DNA from: Patescibacteria group bacterium
GTDB lineage: Bacteria > Patescibacteriota > Microgenomatia > JAMCYU01
Length of the DNA: 35,875 nucleotides
Direction of reading: 5' to 3'
NCBI GenBank assembly: GCA_023473585.1
Contig: JAMCYU010000010.1
Coordinates: 1-35,875, forward strand
In this document: positions 15,453-23,173 of the stretch, piece after piece
How positions within the stretch are numbered: position 1 is the stretch's first letter
Layout of the letters: every line of letters begins with the position of its first letter
Made by a program: the position numbers and the translations under genes
Notes under the pieces: model-generated
What the model saw: only the letters and a program-made list of their open reading frames with translations
Told to the model about the DNA's origin: nothing
Database searches by the model: none

Positions 15453-16565
15453 TTAAATGATCCCTCTTTCTTTTAAGATTTTTAAAATTTCCTGATGAAT
15501 TTCTTCTTTGGAACGAATTTGCTGATCAGTACAGCAATTAATTTTTACCCAATTTTTCCTCGTTTTCGTTAAATATAAATACATTTTTTCTGCTTCCTGC
15601 CGGTGATGAAGATCAGCCTCCGCAATGTCCAATTTACTGCCGTTTAAATATTTGCGACCCTCTTTTTGTTTAGTTAACTCCAAAGCAATTTGCCAGGGAA
15701 CATATAAATAAATAACAATATCTTCGCGGGGAATTTTATGAACCCTATACTCTAATTCATCAACCCAGTCAACAAATTCCTGACGTTTGTTTTCGGGGAG
15801 CTTAGCCGCCTGATGCGCCATGTTGGAAGTCGCGTAACGGTTGGCAATGATTAATCCCCCTTTTTCTAACCAGTCTTCCATTTCTTCTCGGGCCGAAGCC
15901 CGATCCAAAGCGTAAGCCAAAGAGGCCAGATACGGACTCACTTCGTTAATCGTGCCGAACTCGCCGCTCAAAAACCGGCCGACAATTTTACCATGGAAAG
16001 AAGAATAATAACGGGGAAAATCCATGACTTTCGCCGGAATTTTTATCTTGATTAAGTATTCCAGCAACAATTGCGTTTGTGTTCCCTTACCCGAACCGTC
16101 ACCGCCGTCAATGACGATTAACTTCCCCTTTCTTTTTTTAAGTTCCGAAACAAAAGCCAAAAAGTTTCTAAGAATAATCGCCAAATTGCCGTCGTAATGT
16201 TCAAGATAAAGCTGGTCAGAAGGGTTGCCTGCAATCATCGGTGATAATTTATCCTCCGCTTCTTTGTAAAAAAGCGCCAAAACCGGTTTTTCTAAAGTTA
16301 GGGCATAGGCAATTTCTCCCCCGACGCCGGTTGAAGGCGAGGTCACTTCGCAAACTAAACAATCGGCTTTTTCAATCGCCTTTTTTTCCCGGGTAAAGAT
16401 TTGCTTGGAGGTTAATTCTTTATCAATTTGACGAAGATTGCCTTCCACAATTTGTTCGCCGGAAATAATTTCCTGGTTGGTTTTTTTAAAAAAAGAGAGA
16501 ATCTGTTGATATTGTTTTTGGTATTGGCCGTCCTTCGTCGTTGAAGCGGTAAAATAAATTTTCAT
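15453..16565 (-). CDS. DNPH1-like nucleotide hydrolase fused to dTMP kinase
   Basis: The 370-aa protein has two domains. Residues 1-145 match the nucleoside deoxyribosyltransferase/DNPH1 (Rcl) family: IYFTAS at the start, ADCLVCEVTSPSTGVGGEIAYAL (Asp68, Glu73, Glu84 at the expected catalytic positions), KPVLALF and LSPMIAG. DNPH1 hydrolyses the glycosidic bond of deoxynucleoside 5'-monophosphates, in particular 5-hydroxymethyl-dUMP. Residues 148-370 are a thymidylate kinase: P-loop DGGDGSGKGTQTQ (152-164), FPRY (183-186) and NRYATSNMAHQ (242-252; DR(Y/F) in most TMPKs). The GKGT end of the P-loop is adenylate-kinase-like. The fusion would place clean-up of damaged dUMP analogues beside dTMP phosphorylation. 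A leaderless-type promoter precedes it. Confidence 0.85.
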   Translation of the reverse strand: MKIYFTASTTKDGQYQKQYQQILSFFKKTNQEIISGEQIVEGNLRQIDKELTSKQIFTREKKAIEKADCLVCEVTSPSTGVGGEIAYALTLEKPVLALFYKEAEDKLSPMIAGNPSDQLYLEHYDGNLAIILRNFLAFVSELKKRKGKLIVIDGGDGSGKGTQTQLLLEYLIKIKIPAKVMDFPRYYSSFHGKIVGRFLSGEFGTINEVSPYLASLAYALDRASAREEMEDWLEKGGLIIANRYATSNMAHQAAKLPENKRQEFVDWVDELEYRVHKIPREDIVIYLYVPWQIALELTKQKEGRKYLNGSKLDIAEADLHHRQEAEKMYLYLTKTRKNWVKINCCTDQQIRSKEEIHQEILKILKERGII

Positions 16566-16573
16566 TGATTAAC

Positions 16574-16602
16574 AATATAAACCATCTTTTTCTTTTCTGC
16601 AA
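16574..16602 (-). promoter_or_regulatory. Promoter of the DNPH1-dTMP kinase gene, leaderless type
   Basis: Minus-strand -35 TTGCAG (16602-16597), 17-nt spacer, -10 TATATT (16579-16574), then 8 nt to the ATG at 16565. Confidence 0.55.
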
Positions 16603-16645
16603 TTGGGAAAAAAGACAAAAAGAAAGATAAGGAGTAAGAGGTAAT

Positions 16646-17038
16646 TTAAATTATTCTTGTTATTTTGGCAACTAAAATAAAAGGTGAGTTGTCATATCTG
16701 GGGTTTTGCATTGTTTGGATAATCTTCACAACTGGGTAAGTTTGACCGCCAACTTCAATTCCCCTTTCTCTGGCTCTTTGGATAACTAAACTTATTTTTT
16801 GATGAATGTTAGAATCAGGATAATCAGACCAGCCTCTTAAGGCATCATGAAGGGCATCACCAATCGTTGCCACTGGACCTAATTGAAAACTGCCTTCAAA
16901 AATCACAATCTCCGGTTGTTTGCTTCCGGGGAATGCTGGTTCAAAACGGCGAAACTCTGCCTCGGAAACAAGGCGACCGCGCGGTGGCCGTTGTTCTTTT
17001 GGTTTTGGCTCATTCGGTTTTAGTTCATGATTAATCAT
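16646..17038 (-). CDS. Hypothetical protein, partner of the 500-aa gene
   Basis: A 130-aa soluble product beginning MINHELKPNEPKPKEQRPP, with a basic/proline-rich start and a globular part (EIVIFEGSFQLGPVATIGDALHDALRG). No domain recognised. Its ATG overlaps the end of the upstream 500-aa gene by eight bases, so the two form a unit, and it ends about 80 nt before the dTMP kinase fusion. The GDALHDALRGW region could be an ATP-cone- or nucleotide-related fold, but that is a guess. Confidence 0.55.
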   Translation of the reverse strand: MINHELKPNEPKPKEQRPPRGRLVSEAEFRRFEPAFPGSKQPEIVIFEGSFQLGPVATIGDALHDALRGWSDYPDSNIHQKISLVIQRARERGIEVGGQTYPVVKIIQTMQNPRYDNSPFILVAKITRII

Positions 17039-18533
17039 CTTTTAAACCCCAAGTGAATTTGGGAGAGACTAGGACCGTGACAGCCTTTGAACCTTGATAA
17101 TAAGCTTCAAGAAGCTCTTTGGTTACAACTTTTAATGACACGGTTTGTCCTTCCGCTACAAGGGCTAGGTCAATCTTTGCCGACATCGGGAAACAAAGGC
17201 CCATTCGTGTCGCGATGCGCGTAAGGTAATTATGAAAAATGCCCGGTGCGGAGGTCCTCTTTAGTCCTTCAACCTGCAAGCGGTAGGTACCTTCTTGGTT
17301 AAATTCAGATTTACAGGCAAAATCACCACCAAGAACAAGGAATGGACTAACGACTTCTTTAGCGTAATCCTCAATCGGTCGTCTTCGAACAACCGAATCT
17401 TCGATTTGATCAATTTTATAAAACCGGGCCGCCTCGTCAAGAGCTCCCATAAGTCTTGGTAAAAAAACACCCTTCTTGACCGTTTCTTCTCCGAAAAGAT
17501 GTTGGGCTAAAGTAATTAGTTTTCCCGCCTCGCGCACCGCTTCTTCGGAAACTTCCGGTATTTCCCGCCAAGAAAGACCCGCTAAACAATCAGCCAGTTT
17601 TTCGGCTTGTTGATGAGTTATCTCAGGTTTGTAAGGCTCTTGACTTTTGTCGGGGAAATTAGCTGTCGCCCAAGAATTTCGACCAAACAAGTTTCTTGCC
17701 AATCCTGCTCTTAAATTGGTTTCAAATATTAAGCCTTGCTCTTTCTTTTGACCACGAAAATAATTTTCTAAAAGAACGCCGATGGTTTTAGCCGTTTCTG
17801 CGAGCACTTCGGGGGCTTTCTCTCCGGCTTCTAGACAGGTTATATCAACTATTCTCTGTACATCAAGCGAATCTAAGGATCTACGATAGAACAAAGGAAG
17901 ATTGGCCATAATTGTTTCTCTCCAAAGAAGCGCTTCTTGCCAAACTATTTGTTCTCTTACATATCCTCCGGGAGTTTTTTGTTCCGGTTTACCAAAAAGA
18001 ATATAATTTAAGGCATTCCAGGCTCTCTCTCTTACAAGAATTTGTGCTGTCGCTTGATCTCCCTCGACCAAAATCTCCGCAGGTTGAGCAAGGGAGTCAA
18101 GTCCAGCATACCACAACAAACTAATCCCAACAGTTTCAAATAACTGCCTTGTTTTCCCTCTGGCTCTTAAAATTTCTTCTTGAGTAAGTGGCGGTCGGCG
18201 GCTAAGAATCGCACAAATATTCTCAACGACAAGCTGATTAACATCTGGCCCTTCTTCATGTTCAAATATGTGACTTATAGCTTTTCTGGCAACTGGAGCC
18301 AGTAAGTCTGGGGGAATATTAACAGGGCCAAACCTGAATTTTTTGATCGCTTCCTCAAAAGACTGCCCAATTTGTTTTTGAGGACTGAGAAGATCAGCCC
18401 TAACTTTTTGACTGACTTCGGTGGGCCAATTATAAGGAGTAACAACAGGAGCTAACCTATAATTTCCACATGCTTTTAGTAGGCTCTCTCCGGTTGGGCA
18501 GGATAGGTTTGTCCTTTCTTTTAAGTTAATCAC
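17031..18533 (-). CDS. Hypothetical 500-aa soluble protein
   Basis: The product is rich in alpha-helix (Glu, Leu, Ala, Arg) without membrane segments or a signal peptide. I do not recognise a domain; helical repeats around residues 100-330 (segments such as ARGKTRQLFETVGISLLWYAG) suggest a scaffold-like fold, and the last 110 residues look more beta-rich (GGDFACKSEFNQEGTYRLQVEG). The start is GTG at 18533 with an AAGGA box 8 nt upstream. A promoter lies at 18554-18582. It sits between two deoxynucleotide gene units with the 16646-17038 gene, but nothing ties it to that pathway. Confidence 0.6.
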   Translation of the reverse strand: MINLKERTNLSCPTGESLLKACGNYRLAPVVTPYNWPTEVSQKVRADLLSPQKQIGQSFEEAIKKFRFGPVNIPPDLLAPVARKAISHIFEHEEGPDVNQLVVENICAILSRRPPLTQEEILRARGKTRQLFETVGISLLWYAGLDSLAQPAEILVEGDQATAQILVRERAWNALNYILFGKPEQKTPGGYVREQIVWQEALLWRETIMANLPLFYRRSLDSLDVQRIVDITCLEAGEKAPEVLAETAKTIGVLLENYFRGQKKEQGLIFETNLRAGLARNLFGRNSWATANFPDKSQEPYKPEITHQQAEKLADCLAGLSWREIPEVSEEAVREAGKLITLAQHLFGEETVKKGVFLPRLMGALDEAARFYKIDQIEDSVVRRRPIEDYAKEVVSPFLVLGGDFACKSEFNQEGTYRLQVEGLKRTSAPGIFHNYLTRIATRMGLCFPMSAKIDLALVAEGQTVSLKVVTKELLEAYYQGSKAVTVLVSPKFTWGLKDD

Positions 18534-18553
18534 AAACTATCCTTAGAATGCCG

Positions 18554-18582
18554 ATATTAACACAATTTGCCCTATTTCACAA
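18554..18582 (-). promoter_or_regulatory. Promoter of the 18533-16646 unit
   Basis: Minus-strand -35 TTGTGA (18582-18577), 17-nt spacer, -10 TAATAT (18559-18554), followed by a short leader with an AAGGA ribosome site before the GTG start. Confidence 0.45.
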
Positions 18583-18596
18583 GTTTTTTTAATTTT

Positions 18597-19253
18597 TTAA
18601 AGAAGAAGTTCGGCAACTTCATAAACCGAAGATAGTGAAGCATCGGCCAGAAATGATTGACCCCAAACTAAAATCGTTTTAAAGCCCAATTTTTTCGCCG
18701 GTTCAATATCAACATCTTCCCGATCGCCGATCATCAGATGCTGTCCGGAGGGCAAACCGGTAAGCTCAAGCAGAGAACGGAAAGGTTTTAAGGAAGGTTT
18801 TGGTTCGCCGGTGTCAACCACGGAAATTAGTTTTTCAAAATATTTGCTGTCCAGTCCAATGGCAGAAAGCACGTTTTCTATTTCCTCCGGCACGGAATTG
18901 CTAATAATAAAATGGTGAAACCCGGATAATCGGTCAAACATTTCAGGAAGCTTCGGGTCTTTATGAAGATAATTGATTTTGCCGATCCGCTTTTGGATTT
19001 CCCACATTTTGTAAAAAACATCCTGGGGCGTTTTCATTTTAAAAAAATTAAGAAGAACCTGCGTGCTTGAATTCGTCTTTTTTCTCTCTTCGTTAAAAAG
19101 TTTTTCGGCGCGAGCAAAAGACAGGTTCTTAACTTTGGCCACCTCTTCAATACAACCGTCCAAAAAGGCTTTACCCAAAACCGGATTGGGCTTATATAGT
19201 GTCGTATCCAAATCCCAAGCAATGACCTTAATGTCCTTAAATCTTTGATCCAT
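18597..19253 (-). CDS. HAD-family phosphatase (nucleotidase-like)
   Basis: The 218-aa product has all four HAD motifs: AWDLDTTLY (12-20; nucleophile Asp14 and acid/base Asp16), FIISNS (motif II), GEPKPSLKPF (motif III Lys) and MIGDREDVDIEPAKKLGF (motif IV). The cap is a small helical insert after motif I. It follows thyA by 5 nt and is the last gene of the nrdJ operon, which makes a (deoxy)nucleotide monophosphate phosphatase plausible, as in the pyrimidine 5'-nucleotidases of this family; the substrate is not shown by sequence. Confidence 0.85.
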   Translation of the reverse strand: MDQRFKDIKVIAWDLDTTLYKPNPVLGKAFLDGCIEEVAKVKNLSFARAEKLFNEERKKTNSSTQVLLNFFKMKTPQDVFYKMWEIQKRIGKINYLHKDPKLPEMFDRLSGFHHFIISNSVPEEIENVLSAIGLDSKYFEKLISVVDTGEPKPSLKPFRSLLELTGLPSGQHLMIGDREDVDIEPAKKLGFKTILVWGQSFLADASLSSVYEVAELLL

Positions 19254-19258
19254 AAGAT

Positions 19259-20038
19259 TTATTTTAACTTAAATTTTTTCCTGGCTTCCGTCCACTTATC
19301 TTTATAGATTTGCATGGAAACGGAAAAGTGAGTGTAAGTCCCGACCTTAACGCCGATTTCTTTGGCCATAAATTTTTGCAGAGTTGTAAAAGCGTAAGCG
19401 TTTCCCGGCCAGGCATTATACAAATCGTTCGTCTTCATCGTCACAAAAAAATGCAAAAAACCGTCCACTAATTGCGGGTGGATTAAAACCAGACAAGGGC
19501 TTGAAGTGTCTTCTCTTTTTGGCCCGAATTTCATCAAATCCCGATAAGGAATCCAGGTTGACAAAACAACCGTTCTTCGGGTTGGATCTTTTTTGAAAAT
19601 TTTAATGGCGTATTCAACCTGGTCAAGGCGTTCAACGACGCATTTTCCGTCGGGAATAATTTCTTCGATTTGTTTTTGCAAATCTTCTTTATTTTCCGAA
19701 AGGGCCGGCAACCAGGCTCTGACTTTACAATCCGGGTAACAGCGAAGCCTGGAATGGTAAGTGTATTCAAACTCTTTTTCTTTTTTTGGGTCTTTATAAC
19801 CAAAAAGGTAGGTCTTGGTGTATTCTTCAACGACTTCCCTGCTGTCTTCTGCCAATTTGGAAAGTCTGGGTTCATCCATAGGTTTATCCACAATAATCAT
19901 CATCGGCAAATCCAAAGTTTCAATCTGGTATTCGGGCGCTTGAACATAACGAAGACAGCCGTCTTTTAACATGACTTTACAGGCACTCTCCCAGGCCTCC
20001 CCCAGTGTTTTGGCATTAATAATCGTCGTTTTATACAT
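19259..20038 (-). CDS. thyA: Thymidylate synthase ThyA family, divergent
   Basis: A 259-aa ThyA-like protein, which methylates dUMP with methylene-tetrahydrofolate. Numbering from a TTG three codons upstream (20047), the arginine pair TRRTVV (157-158), catalytic Cys185 in SSPCLVLIHPQ, and the NDLYNAWPGNAYAF stretch (207-220) are at the expected positions. Asn216 at the base-recognition position fits dUMP rather than dCMP. The QRS(A)D arginine that binds phosphate is replaced by Lys-Thr (205-206), a conservative but unusual change. THFSVSMQIYKD matches the end motif TSHxxHIY. The ATG at 20038 is two bases past the stop of the MtrA-like gene. The N-terminal 90 residues are poorly matched to classical ThyA. 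It lies between the MtrA-like protein and the HAD phosphatase. Confidence 0.85.
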   Translation of the reverse strand: MYKTTIINAKTLGEAWESACKVMLKDGCLRYVQAPEYQIETLDLPMMIIVDKPMDEPRLSKLAEDSREVVEEYTKTYLFGYKDPKKEKEFEYTYHSRLRCYPDCKVRAWLPALSENKEDLQKQIEEIIPDGKCVVERLDQVEYAIKIFKKDPTRRTVVLSTWIPYRDLMKFGPKREDTSSPCLVLIHPQLVDGFLHFFVTMKTNDLYNAWPGNAYAFTTLQKFMAKEIGVKVGTYTHFSVSMQIYKDKWTEARKKFKLK

Positions 20039-20040
20039 AC

Positions 20041-20910
20041 TCACCAACCGAACTCGTCTTCTTTCTTGTCACTGATTCCCAATTCCTTTTTTCTTATTTC
20101 CAATGGTATATCCTGTTTATATTCTAATCCGTTCTCAAGCGCTATTTCGGCTTTCTCAAGTTCCCGCCCCAGATAGGCCGCATGGACATTATTTTCCGAA
20201 AATTTGCCGATTAAATTTAAGCGGCAAACTGTATCGCAAATCGAAATCGCGTCTTGACCGGTGACCTGGACATCCAATTCCAGATCATGGTTGTAATGCT
20301 GGCAGATAATGAGCTTCTCTTTCTGGTCAAGACTTATCTGAAAAGAACCCAAAGGATCACTTATAAATTTTTCGTTGGGTTTCGCCCGAAGACATTTGAT
20401 AACCTTGGCTTGCTTTAATTTTTTAATTTTCATCGGTTTTCCTGTAAAAGCGCCGGGATCCTGTCTTAACAATTGTTCAATTTTAAAATTGATTTTATTT
20501 TGATCCGTTATCCCCTGCAAGTCAATTGGCAGAATTTGTTTTCGAAACCTTTGCACTTCGTCGCTTTTCAGATTTTTCATGACCGGAATACTGCCGGTTG
20601 AACCAATCACCCTCCTGTCTTTGTCAAGACCATGATCTCTTAAGGAAATCAGCGTTTGCCCGACATCATGACCCCGCGATTGTTTCCCGCAAAGAATTAA
20701 AAATCTGATATTGGGGTTGGAAACGATATTTTTGACAACTTTCTCAATCCCGATATTTTCCGTGACGCATTTGCCGATAATGGCGACTTTTTTAAGGTCA
20801 ACCTCGATCCCCTCAACCGTGGCTTCGGTGCAAACAGCAATTGATGATTGTGGATTGCCGACTTTATAGCGTCCGTCCTCAACCGGCCAATGAGAAACTT
20901 TTACTTTCAT
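20041..20910 (-). CDS. MtrA-like (corrinoid-binding?) protein with DUF4346-like domain
   Basis: The 289-aa product has two parts. Residues 1-115 match MtrA, the corrinoid subunit of the methanogen methyltransferase: HWPVEDGRYKVGNP, AIIGKCVTENIGIEKV, FLILCGKQSRGHDVGQTL (His81 where MtrA coordinates cobalt, as I remember the family) and GSTGSIPVM. Residues about 185-270 (DPLGSFQISLDQKEKLIICQHY and QVTGQDAISICDTV) look like the DUF4346 domain, which I recall being linked to MtrA. It has no membrane anchor, unlike methanogen MtrA. Its ATG overlaps the nrdJ stop by four bases and its end is next to thyA, so it is tightly embedded between ribonucleotide reductase and thymidylate synthase. It may handle a corrinoid or a C1 group; function unknown. 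Confidence 0.8.
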   Translation of the reverse strand: MKVKVSHWPVEDGRYKVGNPQSSIAVCTEATVEGIEVDLKKVAIIGKCVTENIGIEKVVKNIVSNPNIRFLILCGKQSRGHDVGQTLISLRDHGLDKDRRVIGSTGSIPVMKNLKSDEVQRFRKQILPIDLQGITDQNKINFKIEQLLRQDPGAFTGKPMKIKKLKQAKVIKCLRAKPNEKFISDPLGSFQISLDQKEKLIICQHYNHDLELDVQVTGQDAISICDTVCRLNLIGKFSENNVHAAYLGRELEKAEIALENGLEYKQDIPLEIRKKELGISDKKEDEFGW

Positions 20911-22763
20911 AGTTCACAAGCCGAATAACCGCAACTATGGCACTTAAGACACCCCTCTTCCCTGGTTAATTTCTTTCCGCAATTCGGACATTTATCTGAT
21001 ATGGTTTGACCTATTGATTCCCGGAATCGAGTCTCATTATGTGAACTGGCCTCGCCAATATTTAAAACCTGGTTTTCCCGACTTTTGTCACGATAAGTCG
21101 TGATGCCTTTACAGCCTAATTTCCAAGCAAACATAAAGGCTTCTTCAACGTCTTCAACCGTCGCTTTGTTCGGCAGATTAATGGTTTTGGAAACGGCGTT
21201 ATCCGTATATTTTTGAAAAGCCGCCTGCATTTTGACATGCCAGACGGGATTAATTTCGTGAGCCGTGACAAATATTTTCTTCACTTTTTCTGGTACTTGT
21301 TTAATGTGTTGAATAGTCCCATATTTAAGAATTCCGTTAATGATGTTTTTAGTATTGAGTCTTTTGTCTTTCGTGTTTAGTATTTTCATCAAATCCTGAT
21401 TAACCTCGGGTAATCTGGCCCCGTCTAAAACTTCTTTATAATACGAAAGGGCAAATAAGGGTTCGATCCCCGAAGAAACACCGGCCACCATCGAAATCGA
21501 ACCGGTCGGCGCGATGGTCGTACAGGTCGCATTCCTCATCGTTTTGGTTTTTTTCTGCCAGCGGCTGCCGATAAAATTCGGAAATGAGCCTTTTTCCTTT
21601 CCCAATTGCGCCGAAGAAAAATGAGCGTTTTTACTGATAAATTTCATTAAATTTTCCGCCAACATTAGCGCCTCTTTGCTGTCATAAGGAATTTTGAGTT
21701 TAATCAAAAAATCCGCCCAACCCATTAGACCTAAGCCGATTTTGCGATTGGCCTTAACCATGCGGTCAACTTTAGCCAAGGGATAATGACCGGCAGAAAT
21801 AACATCGTCCAAAAACCGAACCGCCACTTCAACAGTTTTTTTCAGTTTTTGCCAATCAATTTTTAAAAGATCGTCTTTGCCTTTTAAAAATTTTACCAAG
21901 TTAAGACTGCCCAAATTACAGGCTTCGTAAGGTAAAAGCGGCTGCTCGCCGCATAAATTAACCGCTTCAATCGGGCCTAAATGAGGCGTCGGATTGTCCC
22001 TGTTGATGCGGTCCAAAAAGATCATCCCCGGGTCGCCGTTTTCCCAAGCCATGGCGGTTGCCACTTCGAAAATACTGCGGGCGTTAACCTTGGAAGCCAC
22101 GCGTCCGGTCCGGGGATTGATCAGTTCCCAGGACAAATTTTTCGAAACGGCCTTCATAAAAGCATCGCTCACGCCCAGTGAATAATTAACCTGCGGCAGG
22201 GTTTTTTGATCTTTTTTCGCGGTGATAAAGTCCAAAATATCAGGGTGCGTTACCGACAAAACGACCATATTACCGCTTCTTCTTTTTCCGTCCTGCATAA
22301 AAATTTCGCTGGCGGAGTCAATAATTTTCATTAAAGCGACCGGTCCGCAGGCGTTCCCCGAAGTTCCGGCGATGACATCGTTTTTCGGTCTGATTTTTGA
22401 AAAAGAAAAACCGACGCCGCCGCCGAATTTTTTCAAGATGGACGAATCCTTAACGACTTCAAAGATCTCCTCAATATTGTCTTCCATCGGTAAAACAAAA
22501 CAATTCGCCAACTGCGGAAAATTGGTCCCGGCGTTGGCCAACGTTCTTCCTCCGGGCAAAAATGCCAAAGAAGATAAAAGGGTATTAAATTTTTCCTGCC
22601 AAAGTTTTCTTAATTCCGGCGTTTCTTCGGCCGAAGAAACCGTCTTGGCGACTCTTTGGAAACAATCTTCGGGCGTTTCCGAAACCTCGCCTTTTTCGTT
22701 TTTCAGAAGATATTTAGCCCGCATGATCTGGAGACTGTTTGCAGATAGTCCTGAATTTTCCAT
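20907..22763 (-). CDS. nrdJ: Class II (adenosylcobalamin-dependent) ribonucleotide reductase
   Basis: The 618-aa protein reduces ribonucleotides to deoxyribonucleotides. The redox Cys88 is in LANCFVLP, the radical-site motif N-x-C-x-E is NLCGEQ (269-274; Cys271, Glu273), and Cys282 follows in EACNLGS. The P(T/A)GS(I/V)S loop is seen in TTIAPTGSISMV. The C-terminus has a zinc-ribbon (CPNCGKK...CLKCHSCG), common in NrdJ. No N-terminal ATP cone is evident. A REP-like element (20994-21030, residues about 578-590) forms part of the linker between the catalytic core and the zinc-ribbon. It is the first gene of the operon nrdJ-mtrA-like-thyA-HAD. Confidence 0.95.
   Translation of the reverse strand: MENSGLSANSLQIMRAKYLLKNEKGEVSETPEDCFQRVAKTVSSAEETPELRKLWQEKFNTLLSSLAFLPGGRTLANAGTNFPQLANCFVLPMEDNIEEIFEVVKDSSILKKFGGGVGFSFSKIRPKNDVIAGTSGNACGPVALMKIIDSASEIFMQDGKRRSGNMVVLSVTHPDILDFITAKKDQKTLPQVNYSLGVSDAFMKAVSKNLSWELINPRTGRVASKVNARSIFEVATAMAWENGDPGMIFLDRINRDNPTPHLGPIEAVNLCGEQPLLPYEACNLGSLNLVKFLKGKDDLLKIDWQKLKKTVEVAVRFLDDVISAGHYPLAKVDRMVKANRKIGLGLMGWADFLIKLKIPYDSKEALMLAENLMKFISKNAHFSSAQLGKEKGSFPNFIGSRWQKKTKTMRNATCTTIAPTGSISMVAGVSSGIEPLFALSYYKEVLDGARLPEVNQDLMKILNTKDKRLNTKNIINGILKYGTIQHIKQVPEKVKKIFVTAHEINPVWHVKMQAAFQKYTDNAVSKTINLPNKATVEDVEEAFMFAWKLGCKGITTYRDKSRENQVLNIGEASSHNETRFRESIGQTISDKCPNCGKKLTREEGCLKCHSCGYSACEL
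20994..21030. repeat. REP-like element inside nrdJ
   Basis: ATCTGATATGGTTTGACC through GATTCCCGGAATCGA: 34 of 37 bases equal 13477-13513. It is read in a different frame here (giving RESIGQTISD) than in fhs (giving SIPGINGSDYI). Confidence 0.75.
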
Positions 22764-22769
22764 GGCGCT

Positions 22770-22798
22770 AGTTTAACGAACCTGCCAATAATTGTAAA
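22770..22798 (-). promoter_or_regulatory. nrdJ operon promoter, leaderless type
   Basis: Minus-strand -35 TTTACA (22798-22793), 17-nt spacer, -10 TAAACT (22775-22770), then 6 nt to the ATG. No binding box of an NrdR repressor was recognised. Confidence 0.55.
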
Positions 22799-22834
22799 GA
22801 GGAAAGTTTTTCCAAGTCTGAATAAAAATTCGGG

Positions 22835-22863
22835 TTGTTAAATTTTCCTTTGTTATGTTAAAA
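22835..22863 (+). promoter_or_regulatory. Possible promoter of the tRNA cluster
   Basis: -35 TTGTTA (22835-22840), 17-nt spacer, TTAAAA (22858-22863), 10 nt before tRNA-Cys. The -10 is weak. Confidence 0.35.
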
Positions 22864-22873
22864 TAACCATGTT

Positions 22874-22945
22874 GGCGCGATGGCGAAGTGGAAACGCTGG
22901 GGTCTGCAAAACCTCGATGCGAGGGTTCGATTCCCTCTCGCGCCT
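22874..22945 (+). tRNA. tRNA-Cys (anticodon GCA)
   Basis: Acceptor GGCGCGA pairs with TCGCGCC, discriminator T (as expected for Cys), anticodon arm GGGGT-CTGCAAA-ACCTC and T-arm GAGGG-TTCGATT-CCCTC. The 3' CCA is not encoded. Confidence 0.92.
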
Positions 22946-22953
22946 CAAAACTC

Positions 22954-23158
22954 GGGTCGGTAGTTCATCGGTAGAACGCTTCTCTGACCTGCCCGCCGAA
23001 CTAATCGAAATGTTTGGGCAAGTAGTTCAATGGTAGAACGTCGTCCTGATAAGACGAAGGTTCATGGTCCGATTCCATGCTTGCCCACAGCAAAATTTCG
23101 GGTCGGCTTAGGCAGGTGGGTAAAGAAGAGGCGGATGGTTCGATTCCATCCCGACCCA
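22954..23158 (+). tRNA. tRNA-Val (GAC), interrupted in the anticodon loop
   Basis: The 5' half (22954-22988) gives acceptor GGGTCGG, D-arm GTTC...GAAC, anticodon stem CTTCT and loop start CTGAC. The 3' half (about 23122-23158) gives AA, stem AGAAG, variable AGGCG, T-arm GATGG-TTCGATT-CCATC, acceptor CCGACCC and A73. Joined, they make a regular tRNA-Val. The roughly 133-nt insert contains a complete tRNA-Ile and has ends that pair: ACCTGCC (22987-22993) with GGCAGGT (23111-23117) and GCCGA with TCGGC. It is either an intron-containing gene or a tRNA broken by a palindromic insertion. Confidence 0.6.
23016..23087 (+). tRNA. tRNA-Ile (anticodon GAT), nested inside tRNA-Val
   Basis: Acceptor GGGCAAG pairs with CTTGCCC, anticodon arm TCGTC-CTGATAA-GACGA, T-arm CATGG-TCCGATT-CCATG, discriminator A, no encoded CCA. 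It lies wholly between the two halves of tRNA-Val. Confidence 0.9.
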
Positions 23159-23173
23159 CAGTTTTGAAGAAAG

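Noticed and set aside
23100-23158. Independent short tRNA starting at the second GGGTCGG
   Set aside because: It could pair an acceptor but has no anticodon arm; the 3' part fits much better as the second half of tRNA-Val starting at 22954.
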